Assembly: GCA_019115125.1 (NCBI GenBank)
Contig: DXEG01000039.1
Coordinates: 59,216 to 123,215 of the forward strand
Source: Candidatus Blautia faecipullorum
GTDB taxonomy: Bacteria > Bacillota > Clostridia > Lachnospirales > Lachnospiraceae
Direction of reading: 5' to 3'
DNA length: 64,000 nucleotides
In this document: positions 16,637 to 26,309 of the stretch, piece after piece
Layout of the letters: each line of letters starts with the position of its first letter
Numbering within the stretch: the first letter of the stretch is position 1
Program-made: the position numbers and the translations under genes
The notes under the pieces: model-generated
The model's input: only the letters and a program-made list of their open reading frames with translations
Told to the model about the DNA's origin: nothing
The model's database searches: none

Positions 16637-19600
16637 TCAGGGAAGAACAGGAATGATATTCCTGATCACGTCTGTATGACTGTAGCGGTCATACAGCGTT
16701 TTCCGGTTTACAAAGGTAAGTCCTGCCTGAAGATGCTTTGGATCAAGCTCCGCCATTCCTGTTTCGCCGGAAATGGACACATTATCCGTATCAGCGACGA
16801 CGCTCTCAAATTCATACCGGAGAGTTTCAAGCTCGCTGACTGTATAATTTCCTATGGGAATGTTCTCGAAGGTACAGCTCAAAACCGCATAACCGTCTTT
16901 TACTATGTAACTGCTCCTTTGATATTCCACAAAATCTTCATAAGTATGCTCCTTTCCCCGCGCGTCCGTACCGCTTACCCGAAAACGAAATACCGGATTT
17001 CCATGAGCCCAGATAATATCAGCCTCTTTGATCTTTTTTACAACAGTGATCTCTCCCGCTGGCAGGACAACCGGACTGTTGAGTACCGTAAGCTCCGCCG
17101 TCTGTTCCTCCTGGCCTGACGTGTCGAAAACAAACTCTTTCTCAAAGCTTCCCTCATATCCTGTGGGATTTTTGCTTTCAACTATTTTAAATTTACCTGC
17201 ATTCAAATCATTTATTTCAAAACCTTCTGACAAATACCTGCCCGTACCGGCGTCGTATACAACAGAACTCTTCTCCACAGTATCTTCATATTCTCCCGTT
17301 TCCTGGTTCCATTGGAGAATCTTAAATTCACCGTCTCCGGCTTCAATTACCTCTCCTGTAATGCTGTCTTTCTTAAGAATGGAAACTCGTCCGTACTTCA
17401 TTTTTATTTTACTGTTTTTGGCTTCATATATTTCATTGACCCCTGCCGCAGAAATATCCACATCTTTCTGCCAGCCTCCTTCATATCCAGGAGGCGCTTT
17501 CGATTCCATGATCCGGAATTTCCCCTGATTTTCCTCTGTATAAGTCAGTGTTCCTGATTCATAGACCTTTTTTCCCTCGCTGTAACTCATATTCTTTAAA
17601 AAAATATACTGATTCTGATTCCGGTTCCACTGATACAGCCTGAATTCCGCGCCCGTAAGAATTTTTCCGGCATCCTCCCCGTCTACCTTTCTGACCGAAA
17701 AGCTTCCTGTTATACGGCCTGTCACATAAGTGTCGTTGGTTGTCCGGGTGTCGTTCAGCACACTGGAAACAATCTGCCTCTGAGCGCTGTTTTTCATGAA
17801 GAATACATTGGATTTGTAGTGGTTATGACCGGAAATTGTTTTATTGTCCTTTGCCGTTACGTTTATCCGGAAAAAATAGGTCACATCATTCATGGCCTCA
17901 TCTGTTTTGAGGAAAGCGGCCTGAGCCGCGAATCTCACCGTATTCCTAGCCTGAGAAACCGTGAAATACTTTGTCACATTCTGACCCCCTGAGGTATATA
18001 CCTGTGCTGATTTATATGTGAGACAACTGTCCAGGGTATCCGTAACTTCAAATTTACTGTAATTTCCCGGAAGAAGTCTCTGCGCGATCACATAGTCAAA
18101 ATTTTTTCCCGCATAAATCTCATAGGCGTCCCCTTCTGTATTGTGCTGTCCCATGCTCTCAAACGAACCCCCGGCGTCTCCCGTTCTTTTTTCCGGATCA
18201 GGATTTGGCTCATAGGTTCCAACCGACTGAGATGTGGAGATGAAAAACGCGTTCATCGGCCCTTTTCCGGTAAGCCACGAGTTCTGTGCCAGCCAGTTCA
18301 CAATAAAGGTTCCATTGAAGTCTACCTGACACCAGCCCTTGGGATCTGAATTTGTAGTAGCCGTACCCTCGGCCCCTCTCAGATCCAGATAAGCGCTTCC
18401 GTTGGGTGAGGTGCCCGTCTCCGCCTTCAGGTGGTCATAACCGTTCCGGATATAGAGTCCGTTTATTCCCCAGTTGTCATAAACGCGGAAACCCTGACCG
18501 CCGTCCAGATCAGCCATAGTCACATGTCCTTTCGGGCTGATTTTCGTGCCGGTGTTATGCTTATAAAATTCAAACTGAAATCTTACCGTGCCTACAGAAA
18601 TAGTATTAAAAGCGATACGGTCTTTATAGAACAGGATACACGGATATATTTTTGTTCCGTCAAGGCCTATATGATCATTATTTACAATTCCCCACTGCAC
18701 TGCCGTGACCTTCAGATCCACAATCTCTCCCTGATACTCTCCAACATTGCTGTATAAAACGGAGATTGGGTCGGAATAAGCAGAATCATTGATCAGGGCC
18801 CCGTAGAAAGAATTACAGTAATCCGTTGTAAAACCGTTGCTGTCTCCAAACCAGTTGTGCAGTCTCTCATTCAACGTACCGTTATACCGACTGATCGATT
18901 TAAGCGTTGTCACTCCTTCCCGGAAAGCATAGGTAAAGGCATAATCCTGATTCATTTTCGTATTGGCGTCCACCTTCTGTACTGTGATGCCGCTCCTGGG
19001 CGCGGCGGCGGATTCCGGTGAATTCTCCCATAGGCTTAAATCATCTCCCTCCGCGAATTCCTCTGTTTCTTCTGTCAGCCCCGCCTCAGCGCTGATCACA
19101 ACATCGGAACCAGGCATGACCATCTCATAAATATGATCACCAAAGGCAGTTATTTCAACAATCTCCCCGGCTGCTTCAGCCTCCACCGTTTTTACCTCAT
19201 ACCCGGAGGAAGGAATCACATAAAAGCTGACTTTATCACCCGCCCGGTATTCATGTATCTGTCTCTTCAAAAGCTCCAGATTTTCTTCTGTAAGGAAGGC
19301 TGCCGTACTCTCAGGCAGAACCGCCCTGATTGTTTCCAAATCCGGCAGGCTCCCGCCTTCGCCTTCTCCGTATATTTCTTGTGAAGCAGAATCATCTTCC
19401 GCAGGTATTTCTTCTGAAGCAGTATCACCCTTCGTAAATATTTCTCCGGCCAGCTCCGTCTGATCATGGAACACTTCCTGCTCCTCCGCGGGATGCTCTG
19501 CTGAATCCGGCTCTGTCAGCATCCCTCTCTCCAGTTTCTCCAGATCTGATGAGAAAAGAATCAGGCTATGCTCCGTCTTATCGTCCGAGATCTGTACCTG

Positions 19601-20074
19601 AAAAGCTTCTGTCTGCTCTGCCGTATCCGGAAATTCAATTCCAAATGAATCTGATTCTCCTTCTTCCATCTCGGCCTCCTGTGAACCCGGCAGTTTTTCC
19701 GTATCGGAGCCATCGTAAAAATCTACCTCCTCAGAAGTCTCCGTTTCCGTAACTTCACCGCCATCCAGATATCCGCCGGCAGGCTCTTCTTTTTCTGTAC
19801 TTCCATCAGAGGAAACAGTATCGTTAAAATCTCCATCCGCTTCGCCGCTGGCCAAATACGATTCCTGCAATCCGGTATTCTCTTCCTCCAGTCCGGCCTC
19901 CGTCTCCGCGGGAGAAAGCGTCGGCCCAGGCTCCGCCTCTTTTTCGTTATCCGCGGTTTCCTGAGCAAAAACAGTTTTTCCCAACCCTGCGCTCCCAACA
20001 GATACAAAGGGTACCCCAGCCATGGACAAAAGCATTACAGCAGCAAGAATAATCGGCGCGATTCTTTTTTTCAT
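16637..20074 (-). CDS. Large secreted SpaA/prealbumin-repeat surface protein (1145 aa)
   Basis: A secreted protein with a Sec signal peptide (cleavage near FAQETADN). Residues 40-350 are very acidic, rich in Glu, Asp, Ser and Thr. A central beta-rich region (about 365-800) contains the WGIVNNDHIGLDG and AGKNFDYVIAQRL segments, the latter like the fimbrial D2 domain of pilins. Two SpaA-type repeats follow (FSVRKVDGED..ESKAPPGYEG; VSILKKDSITG..ESKNPTGYEG), the K/E patterns suggesting internal isopeptide bonds, and then a further beta domain (YTVSELETLRYEFES). The chain ends in RNIIPVLP with no LPXTG signal or membrane tail. Its start overlaps the TasA-like gene upstream by 4 bases, so it may be held on the cell by those partner fibres. 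Confidence 0.75.
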   Translation of the reverse strand: MKKRIAPIILAAVMLLSMAGVPFVSVGSAGLGKTVFAQETADNEKEAEPGPTLSPAETEAGLEEENTGLQESYLASGEADGDFNDTVSSDGSTEKEEPAGGYLDGGEVTETETSEEVDFYDGSDTEKLPGSQEAEMEEGESDSFGIEFPDTAEQTEAFQVQISDDKTEHSLILFSSDLEKLERGMLTEPDSAEHPAEEQEVFHDQTELAGEIFTKGDTASEEIPAEDDSASQEIYGEGEGGSLPDLETIRAVLPESTAAFLTEENLELLKRQIHEYRAGDKVSFYVIPSSGYEVKTVEAEAAGEIVEITAFGDHIYEMVMPGSDVVISAEAGLTEETEEFAEGDDLSLWENSPESAAAPRSGITVQKVDANTKMNQDYAFTYAFREGVTTLKSISRYNGTLNERLHNWFGDSNGFTTDYCNSFYGALINDSAYSDPISVLYSNVGEYQGEIVDLKVTAVQWGIVNNDHIGLDGTKIYPCILFYKDRIAFNTISVGTVRFQFEFYKHNTGTKISPKGHVTMADLDGGQGFRVYDNWGINGLYIRNGYDHLKAETGTSPNGSAYLDLRGAEGTATTNSDPKGWCQVDFNGTFIVNWLAQNSWLTGKGPMNAFFISTSQSVGTYEPNPDPEKRTGDAGGSFESMGQHNTEGDAYEIYAGKNFDYVIAQRLLPGNYSKFEVTDTLDSCLTYKSAQVYTSGGQNVTKYFTVSQARNTVRFAAQAAFLKTDEAMNDVTYFFRINVTAKDNKTISGHNHYKSNVFFMKNSAQRQIVSSVLNDTRTTNDTYVTGRITGSFSVRKVDGEDAGKILTGAEFRLYQWNRNQNQYIFLKNMSYSEGKKVYESGTLTYTEENQGKFRIMESKAPPGYEGGWQKDVDISAAGVNEIYEAKNSKIKMKYGRVSILKKDSITGEVIEAGDGEFKILQWNQETGEYEDTVEKSSVVYDAGTGRYLSEGFEINDLNAGKFKIVESKNPTGYEGSFEKEFVFDTSGQEEQTAELTVLNSPVVLPAGEITVVKKIKEADIIWAHGNPVFRFRVSGTDARGKEHTYEDFVEYQRSSYIVKDGYAVLSCTFENIPIGNYTVSELETLRYEFESVVADTDNVSISGETGMAELDPKHLQAGLTFVNRKTLYDRYSHTDVIRNIIPVLP

Positions 20075-21282
20075 GAATTTCCCCTCCTTTTCTTCTTATA
20101 AATACCTGCTGCCAGGGCTATACCTCCCGTACTCAGGAGGATTCCGGCCATGCCTTCATAGGCAGACATATCGCCGGTCTTTACGGGTGCCGCTTCCTTC
20201 GTGTCCGTGGTTTTCCGGGATGCCTCTGTGAATGAGTCTCCCCCGCCGGCCTCCTCCGATGCGTTCCCGCTGTCTTCGTTTACAGTGAATATCCATTGAA
20301 CAGCAGCGTCCCGCAGAGCGTAAGCATTGTCCCATTCCGCCGGTACCTCAAGAGCGAATTTCAGCTCTCCCTTTTGTCCTGGCTGGTATATTCCCAGAGA
20401 ATGATTTTTTTCCAGCTCCGGAGAATCCAGAGTTCCCTTATATACCTGTTTTTTATCCAGATAAACTGTCAGTTTAACTCCCTTCAGGATCTCGGTCTGC
20501 TTCGTGTTCTGATCCGAAACCGCGGTTCGGAACCATATTTCCGCCTGGCTTTCTGTCGTATTTGACACCGTAACCGTGTCCTGAAATACGTCCCCCGGCA
20601 TAGCGGTTCCCATATTAGAGAAAAAATCTCCGGGAACAGCCAAGAGCTTATGAGCTTTTCCATTGAACTCAACAGACAGCTTCACCGGCTCTGCTTTACA
20701 CGCAAAGTTACCGTCCTGTTCATGTACACACTGCTGGATCTTCTGATTCCCCCAGGGCGACATCGCTTCAAAATCCGGCTGAAAATTTGCCGCCTGAATT
20801 GCTTCCGCCTGTACTGTAAGTCCCAGACTTTGTCCGCTGTGCTCCTCTGTCCATGCGGATGGAACAGACACAGTCTGAAATAAATCCACAGAATCTTTCT
20901 TTTTCAGGATTTGCGTATAATAGTAATACTCTCCTCTTTTTATCCAGTTCTTGGGAAATCCCGAAATCAATGTTTCATCCAAACCGTCTGTTTCTGTATT
21001 TTCATTGCTGAAAATAATTCTGGCTCTGATCCAGCAGGGCATGGCATAATTCGTTATTCTGGGTATTTTGGAAATCACCGCCCCGGGAAGTATTGTCTTT
21101 GAATTTTCAAACGTTACTTCTCTGCCTCCCTTTTTCTCAAATTCCTTCAGGCCTATATTCACATCTCCAAGAGCAATATGATTCGTCACTCTCAGAGTGT
21201 CGGAAAAATATCCGTAAGTCCCTGTTATCCCGAGGAATGCCGCCGACAATATGACGGCTGTTATTTTTGTAGTTCTGTTCAT
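20071..21282 (-). CDS. SipW-dependent TasA-like protein with sortase-type C-terminus (403 aa)
   Basis: The N-terminus has the SipW-type signal (VILSAAFLGITGTYGYFSDT), in which cleavage precedes a Tyr-Phe-Ser-Asp stretch, as in TasA/camelysin proteins. The body is beta-rich. The C-terminus carries a sorting-signal-like end: APVKTGD, a hydrophobic stretch, then KKKRRGNS, resembling the PKTGD variant of LPXTG. It may therefore be a wall-anchored base for fibres made from the smaller TasA-like proteins. No sortase gene is in the window. The gene lies fourth in the sipW operon and overlaps the SpaA-repeat gene by 4 bases. Confidence 0.78.
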   Translation of the reverse strand: MNRTTKITAVILSAAFLGITGTYGYFSDTLRVTNHIALGDVNIGLKEFEKKGGREVTFENSKTILPGAVISKIPRITNYAMPCWIRARIIFSNENTETDGLDETLISGFPKNWIKRGEYYYYTQILKKKDSVDLFQTVSVPSAWTEEHSGQSLGLTVQAEAIQAANFQPDFEAMSPWGNQKIQQCVHEQDGNFACKAEPVKLSVEFNGKAHKLLAVPGDFFSNMGTAMPGDVFQDTVTVSNTTESQAEIWFRTAVSDQNTKQTEILKGVKLTVYLDKKQVYKGTLDSPELEKNHSLGIYQPGQKGELKFALEVPAEWDNAYALRDAAVQWIFTVNEDSGNASEEAGGGDSFTEASRKTTDTKEAAPVKTGDMSAYEGMAGILLSTGGIALAAGIYKKKRRGNS

Positions 21283-21296
21283 ATTTTCACCTGCCT

Positions 21297-21863
21297 TCAG
21301 ACACGATCCTGCCAGGAGGCCCAGGCCTCTTTATAATCTGAAAATCCCTCCGCCTGTACAGATTCTTCATATAGCTGTATTTCAAACTCCGGAATCAGAC
21401 TGAGACTATCCGGGTCTACTTTTGAAGAATCAATATAAAATCCTGTAAACAACGGAGTGGTGGATTCTCCCTCCTTCAGAGATTTTCTGAAATAATAATA
21501 GCCATCCTCCCCATGTATCCAGTTTTCAGTATCAAGCTCTTTAAAAACTACAGCCTGGAAAATATCACTGTGAGAGCATCCAACGGCCATTCTCACATAA
21601 CAGTCCGCCAGAAAACCCTCCTGCTCCGGTGAGGTATTCGAAATCCAGACCTTTTTTTCATACTCAGGATTTTCCTCCACCGGCGCGGGGGAGGGATCCG
21701 GAAATTCCTCTTCTATACCTGTCGTATTGCTCCCGACAGATATGCTGTTTTCCGCCTTGTCGAAAGAGGTCAGATACGCAGCCGTACTGCCGATCCCAAA
21801 AATTCCTGCCGCACATACCAGGCAGGCTGCAGGAAAAACCTTCATTTTCTTTCTGTGCTTCAT
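21297..21863 (-). CDS. SipW-dependent TasA-like protein (188 aa)
   Basis: A short basic start (MKHRKKMK) is followed by a hydrophobic segment and GSTAAYLTSFDKAENSISVG, the hallmark of SipW-type signal peptides and TasA/camelysin proteins. The rest is predicted beta-rich, with the motif SLKEGESTTPLFTGF shared with the sister protein upstream. The ATG at 21863 is used; a GTG at 21887 would add eight residues and cannot be excluded. It probably assembles as a secreted fibre or matrix subunit. Confidence 0.75.
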   Translation of the reverse strand: MKHRKKMKVFPAACLVCAAGIFGIGSTAAYLTSFDKAENSISVGSNTTGIEEEFPDPSPAPVEENPEYEKKVWISNTSPEQEGFLADCYVRMAVGCSHSDIFQAVVFKELDTENWIHGEDGYYYFRKSLKEGESTTPLFTGFYIDSSKVDPDSLSLIPEFEIQLYEESVQAEGFSDYKEAWASWQDRV

Positions 21864-21894
21864 AATTTTACCTGTTTCCTTTCTCACACAGCGG

Positions 21895-22536
21895 TCATAT
21901 GGTGGCCTGCCCTTCCTGATCCCGGTTCTGGGCTACATATTTTTCATAGGCTGCCCTGGCCTGATCCAGTACCGTTTCTTCCCCGTCCCCTGTATACGCC
22001 GTCTGGATAGCATATGCCCGTACAGGTATCTCCAGCTTCTGTGAATCAAGCTGCCCTTCAATAATATTCAAAAATTGCACTGTCTCAAAAAGAGGCTCCG
22101 TCGTTTCCCCCGGTTTCACAATCTCGTTATATGTATAGACATAGACCTTGCTGTCCCCGCCGGCCTTAGCGCTGAGACTGGTCCATTTGTCCCCCGCCTG
22201 AAAAGAAAAAAGCTCCTGCAGCTTCTGCTCCAGACGGCTGCCGTCCTGTCCCGCGGCTGTTACATTTGCCATGGGTACCGCGATCTCCAGATAAACAAAA
22301 GCATCGTTCACACCTGTATTTTTAATCTGAGGATCCTTTTTGATCTCTTTACCCGGTTCAATTTTAGTGTGCTCTTCCGGATTCCAGCCCGGTTCATCAA
22401 GTTCAATTTCAACTTTGCCTACCGTAAATTCATTAGCAGCCTTGTCGTAATCGGTAAGATAGGCCGACACACCTCCTATAGATGCCAGACATAGAACTCC
22501 TGACAGCAAAACTGCTTTTTTTATATTTCTATTCAT
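21895..22536 (-). CDS. SipW-dependent TasA-like protein (213 aa)
   Basis: The N-terminus (KAVLLSGVLCLASIGGVSAYLTDYDKAANEFTVG) is a typical SipW-processed signal followed by the TasA strand pattern. The segment TKIEPGKEIKKDPQIKNTG and VKPGETTEPLFETV are characteristic of TasA/camelysin-type proteins. The start overlaps the signal peptidase gene by 8 bases, so this is probably its direct substrate. It is likely the main fibre subunit of the locus. Confidence 0.8.
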   Translation of the reverse strand: MNRNIKKAVLLSGVLCLASIGGVSAYLTDYDKAANEFTVGKVEIELDEPGWNPEEHTKIEPGKEIKKDPQIKNTGVNDAFVYLEIAVPMANVTAAGQDGSRLEQKLQELFSFQAGDKWTSLSAKAGGDSKVYVYTYNEIVKPGETTEPLFETVQFLNIIEGQLDSQKLEIPVRAYAIQTAYTGDGEETVLDQARAAYEKYVAQNRDQEGQATI

Positions 22537-23017
22537 AGGGCTTTCCCGCGCACTTTTCTCTGCGCTCTCCTTTCCTTTGGATGATCAAAAATATAATTTC
22601 CTGCGCAAGCATGAGCAAAAGCAGGCAGAACACTGTCTTTTTCTGAAAAAAGACGGCGGCATATCCCAACAGAGGAACTGAAAATAGGACAATTCCTTCA
22701 ATCTGTGTTTTTTTCACCGGCGACGCGTCTTCTCCGTCATTGGCGTCTCCTTTTGTAATAAAATAATCTCCGTCCTTATCCACGACCCGGTGTGTGACAC
22801 AGGCGTTTCCCAGGCGGTAGGTAATAATATCGCCAGGCTCTGGCGCTGTATTTTCTGTATCTGTAAAAATAATGCTCCCTGTTCTCAGAACCGGCTCCAT
22901 TGAACCTGAAAGAACCACGTCCGCCCGGATCCCCCATACTGGAAGCAGCAGGAAAACAGCTCCCGCCGCCGCAAGCACTGTACAAAAAAACCGTCCTGCC
23001 CGTTCTGCTTTTTTCAT
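22529..23017 (-). CDS. sipW: SipW-type signal peptidase I (162 aa)
   Basis: A small membrane protease of the ER-type signal peptidase group. It has the catalytic Ser in VLSGSMEPVL, His (instead of the bacterial Lys) in CVTHRVV, and the Asp region GDANDGED, with one membrane helix before and one after the catalytic part. SipW-type enzymes process TasA-like proteins specifically. It is the first gene of the five-gene operon and overlaps the first TasA-like gene by 8 bases. Its ribosome site is weak (AGAGAG). Confidence 0.88.
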   Translation of the reverse strand: MKKAERAGRFFCTVLAAAGAVFLLLPVWGIRADVVLSGSMEPVLRTGSIIFTDTENTAPEPGDIITYRLGNACVTHRVVDKDGDYFITKGDANDGEDASPVKKTQIEGIVLFSVPLLGYAAVFFQKKTVFCLLLLMLAQEIIFLIIQRKGERREKCAGKPYE

Positions 23018-23700
23018 ATAGTTTCTCTCTTTCTGTTTTTATTTTTCCGGCGGGGATCTGCCCCGCAAAATTTTTTTCATAGACTGCGCCTGCTTTCTCC
23101 TGTATTTATTTCAGGATCAGATATGGAAGGGATAAGAAGAAATTGTCGAATGCCACCAGAAGATAAAAAAAGACGAGTATATGTACTCTACAGACTCCTG
23201 CCATAAAACAGGAAAAAGCGGCGAATCTTTTTATATAAGATCAAAGAGAAAATCTCTTCAATCTTCCGGTTTGTGACGAAAATGCCGTACAGAATCCTGC
23301 ACGGATATTTCTGATAGAATGTCATTTACCTGCCGCGCACAGCCGCGGAACACTTCATCTGAGATGGTTATTCCCCCGTTTTCTCCGCTTAGACGCGGCA
23401 AATTGCCAGATAAGTTTTTATAAAAATATTATATGGAAATTACCCCGATTCCCTTCAGAAGAAGGGCGAGCAGGCGGATGTTCCTGCTTGTTAAGATGGT
23501 TTCATCTTACCCCAGGGCAATAAAAAAGTCAATGAAATTCGTTCGCCAGATTCTGACGGCAGTATATGACATTTTCTCTGTTTATGATCCTGACATTCAG
23601 ATGAGTTTAACGTGTCAAAAAAATCAGACAGATTGCGTCGTGCAAAATCACTCCCGCAATCCAGATTGTTAAAAAATTGTTAATTTGACGTATTTTCCGG
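23018..23700. other. Non-coding region upstream of the sipW operon and pckA
   Basis: No convincing gene. Read towards sipW, it holds GC-rich hairpins: GCGGGG/CCCCGC at 23055-23072, and two possible stem-loops around 23338-23400 (CCGCG..CGCGG and CCGC..GCGG). Their position in a long leader suggests possible control of the sipW operon, but no known riboswitch consensus could be matched. The sipW promoter was not located. Confidence 0.4.
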
Positions 23701-23728
23701 TTGATTTTATGGTTCAGTTATGTATAAT
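23701..23728 (+). promoter_or_regulatory. Promoter of pckA
   Basis: TTGATT (23701-23706) and TATAAT (23723-23728) are 16 bases apart. The transcript would start near 23735 and carry a leader of about 100 bases before the pckA ATG. Confidence 0.65.
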
Positions 23729-23834
23729 ATTAAGAAGATGGTTTTTGTTCCGCGTCTTTCAGGAAAAGATGCCGGAACTCCTGCCCTTGCAGCAGGTTAT
23801 CTATTACTATTTAAAGAAAAGAGGTAGATGTGAA

Positions 23835-25439
23835 ATGGCAGAAATCAATTTAAGTAAGTATGGCATTACCGGAACTACAGAAATTGTGTACAACCCTTCT
23901 TACGAAATGCTGTTTGAAGAAGAAACCAAGCCTGAGCTGGAGGGCTTTGAAAAAGGTCAGGAGACTGAGCTGGGCGCAGTCAATGTCATGACTGGTATTT
24001 ACACAGGCCGTTCACCCAAAGACAAATTTATTGTCATGGATGAAAATTCCAAAGACACTGTATGGTGGACTTCTGACGAGTATAAAAACGACAATCATCC
24101 GGCTTCTGAAGAAACCTGGAATACAGTAAAAGATATCGCGTTAAAAGAATTGTCCAACAAGAGACTGTTCGTAGTAGACGCATTCTGCGGCGCTAACGCC
24201 GACACCCGTATGGCGATCCGTTTCATCATGGAAGTTGCATGGCAGGCTCATTTTGTAAAGAATATGTTCATCATTCCTACCGAGGAAGAGCTGAAAGATT
24301 TTGAACCTGATTTTGTTGTTTACAATGCTTCCAAGGCAAAAGTAGAAAACTACAAAGAGCTGGGTCTGAACTCAGAAACAGCCGTTGTATTTAATATCAC
24401 AAGCCGCGAGCAGGTTATCCTGAACACATGGTACGGCGGAGAAATGAAAAAAGGTATGTTCTCCATGATGAACTACTATCTGCCGCTGAAGGGCATCGCT
24501 TCCATGCACTGCTCCGCAAACACTGATATGAACGGAGAAAACACCGCTATCTTCTTCGGTCTTTCCGGAACAGGAAAAACCACGCTTTCCACAGACCCGA
24601 AACGTCTCCTGATCGGCGACGACGAGCATGGCTGGGATGACAATGGTATCTTCAACTTCGAAGGCGGATGCTACGCAAAGGTTATCAACCTGGATAAGGA
24701 ATCCGAGCCGGATATCTACAATGCCATCAAACGCAACGCTCTTCTTGAGAACGTTACAGTAGACGCTGACGGCAAGATTGATTTCGATGATAAGAGCGTA
24801 ACCGAAAACACCCGTGTATCTTATCCGATCGACCATATTGAGAAAATCGTTCGTCCTGTTTCCGCCGCTCCGGCTGCAAAAGAAGTAATCTTCCTGTCCG
24901 CAGACGCTTTCGGCGTACTGCCCCCGGTATCTATCCTGACTCCGGAGCAGACACAGTATTACTTCCTGTCCGGCTTCACAGCTAAGCTTGCCGGTACAGA
25001 GCGCGGTATTACAGAGCCCACACCTACCTTCTCCGCATGCTTCGGCCAGGCGTTCCTGGAGCTGCACCCGACAAAATACGCAGAAGAGCTTGTAAAGAGA
25101 ATGGAAGCAAACGGCGCCAAAGCATATCTGGTTAATACCGGATGGAACGGCACAGGCAAACGTATCTCCATCAAGGATACCCGCGGTATCATCGACGCGA
25201 TCCTCAACGGTGACATCCTGAACGCGCCTACCAAAAAGATCCCGTACTTCAACTTCGAAGTTCCCACAGAGCTTGCAGGAGTTGACACAAATATCCTGGA
25301 TCCGCGCAATACCTATGCCGACGCTTCCGAATGGGATGCAAAGGCTAAGGATCTTGCTGAGAGATTCGTTAAGAACTTCGCGAAATACGAAGGAAATGAA
25401 GCTGGCAAGGCGCTTGTTTCTGCCGGCCCGCAGTTATAA
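23835..25439 (+). CDS. pckA: Phosphoenolpyruvate carboxykinase, ATP type (534 aa)
   Basis: It interconverts oxaloacetate plus ATP with PEP, CO2 and ADP in the cytoplasm. The P-loop is [12 protein letters not shown] (241-252), the metal and ATP site GDDEHGW (261-267), and the substrate-binding segment TGRSPKDKF (57-65). The length is typical of the ATP-dependent family. The ATG at 23835, after GAGGT, gives the normal N-terminus; in-frame codons upstream fall in the leader. The gene is monocistronic, with its own promoter and a strong terminator. In such fermenters it often works in the direction of CO2 fixation to oxaloacetate. Confidence 0.97.
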   Translation: MAEINLSKYGITGTTEIVYNPSYEMLFEEETKPELEGFEKGQETELGAVNVMTGIYTGRSPKDKFIVMDENSKDTVWWTSDEYKNDNHPASEETWNTVKDIALKELSNKRLFVVDAFCGANADTRMAIRFIMEVAWQAHFVKNMFIIPTEEELKDFEPDFVVYNASKAKVENYKELGLNSETAVVFNITSREQVILNTWYGGEMKKGMFSMMNYYLPLKGIASMHCSANTDMNGENTAIFFGLSGTGKTTLSTDPKRLLIGDDEHGWDDNGIFNFEGGCYAKVINLDKESEPDIYNAIKRNALLENVTVDADGKIDFDDKSVTENTRVSYPIDHIEKIVRPVSAAPAAKEVIFLSADAFGVLPPVSILTPEQTQYYFLSGFTAKLAGTERGITEPTPTFSACFGQAFLELHPTKYAEELVKRMEANGAKAYLVNTGWNGTGKRISIKDTRGIIDAILNGDILNAPTKKIPYFNFEVPTELAGVDTNILDPRNTYADASEWDAKAKDLAERFVKNFAKYEGNEAGKALVSAGPQL

Positions 25440-25485
25440 TCCTTACGAAAAGTTCATTGGATTGATATTTTCAGCAGCCTATATA

Positions 25486-25517
25486 AAATCCCGGCAGAAT
25501 TACCTGCCGGGATTTTT
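25486..25517. terminator. Bidirectional terminator between pckA and the DUF134 gene
   Basis: ATCCCGGCAG and CTGCCGGGAT form a perfect 10-base stem with a 6-base loop, flanked by AAAA and TTTTT. It lies between the convergent stops at 25439 and 25533 and can serve both genes. Confidence 0.9.
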
Positions 25518-25532
25518 GTATACTCTTCTCTG

Positions 25533-26309
25533 TCAGTTTCCTGCGCAGCCGTGCTTATTCTCTCCACAGTGATGTTCGCCGCAGGAATGTTCATGCTCAT
25601 GATGTGAACAGCGAACATCCGGATTGAAATTAAGCTTCCCGTCCAGATATGCCGCTACCGCATCATCTGCTGATCCGGAAACACCGCCGTAAAGCCGGAT
25701 CCCCATCTGAGCCAGCGCTGTCTGGGCGCCGCCTCCGATGCCTCCGCAGATCAGAGCGTCCACCTTCGCCTCTGTCAGGAATCCCGCCAGCGCGCCATGT
25801 CCCTGTCCGTTCGTATTGACCACCTGGCTTCCGATGACCTTTCCATCCTCGATATCATACAGCTTAAACTCCTCTGTATGCCCGAAATGCTGAAAAATCT
25901 GTCCGTTTTCATAGGTTACTGCTATTCTCATTACTTTTTCCCCTTTCTTTTTTACTTGCGGCTCTTCTGCCGCGTCCTCTGCCCTTCTGCAGCTTCTTCC
26001 GCAGCAAAAGGCGGCAGATCCGTCACAAAACCGGTAATGTCCGCCGGAGATCCCCAGGGCCTTCCCGTTTACGATACAGTCGGCAATCTTGTACCGCGCC
26101 GCCTCATAAAGCTCCGTTACAGTAGTTCTGGAAATATCCATCTGCTCCGCGCACTGAGCGTGGGTATATTTTTCAAGGTCGATCAGGCGCACCGCCTCAT
26201 ATTCATCCAAAGTAAGCACCACCTGTTCTCCCGCTCCCACTCCTTCCGGCACAAAGCTGTCATAGGCCGGCTCTGTACAAATCCGTCTGCATCTCACTGG
26301 TCTCGCCAT
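25533..26309 (-). CDS. DUF134 helix-turn-helix fused to NifX-type Fe-Mo-binding domain (258 aa)
   Basis: Residues 1-110 are a DUF134 domain (MARPVRCRRICTEP; LDEYEAVRLIDLEKYTH; HAQCAEQMDISRTTVTELY), a probable DNA-binding module. Residues about 128-225 form a dinitrogenase iron-molybdenum-cofactor-type domain (MRIAVTYENGQIFQHFGHTEEF..ALICGGIGGGAQTAL). The tail is rich in His and Cys (CSHHEHEHSCGEHHCGE), so metal binding is likely. A Cys cluster (CCGRSCRR) lies in the linker. An internal Met preceded by AAAGGGGAAAAAGTA before MRIAVTY could permit separate translation of the second domain. It may sense or handle a metal cluster; the function is unknown. Confidence 0.82.
   Translation of the reverse strand: MARPVRCRRICTEPAYDSFVPEGVGAGEQVVLTLDEYEAVRLIDLEKYTHAQCAEQMDISRTTVTELYEAARYKIADCIVNGKALGISGGHYRFCDGSAAFCCGRSCRRAEDAAEEPQVKKKGEKVMRIAVTYENGQIFQHFGHTEEFKLYDIEDGKVIGSQVVNTNGQGHGALAGFLTEAKVDALICGGIGGGAQTALAQMGIRLYGGVSGSADDAVAAYLDGKLNFNPDVRCSHHEHEHSCGEHHCGENKHGCAGN

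Noticed and set aside
23338-23410. Possible riboswitch in the leader of the sipW operon, including a CTGAGA word and GC-rich stems.
   Set aside because: The TPP and cyclic-di-GMP consensus features were not present together. The stems remain noted as unassigned.
23433-23672. A 79-codon plus-strand frame before pckA.
   Set aside because: No ribosome site, no family resemblance, and atypical composition; treated as non-coding.
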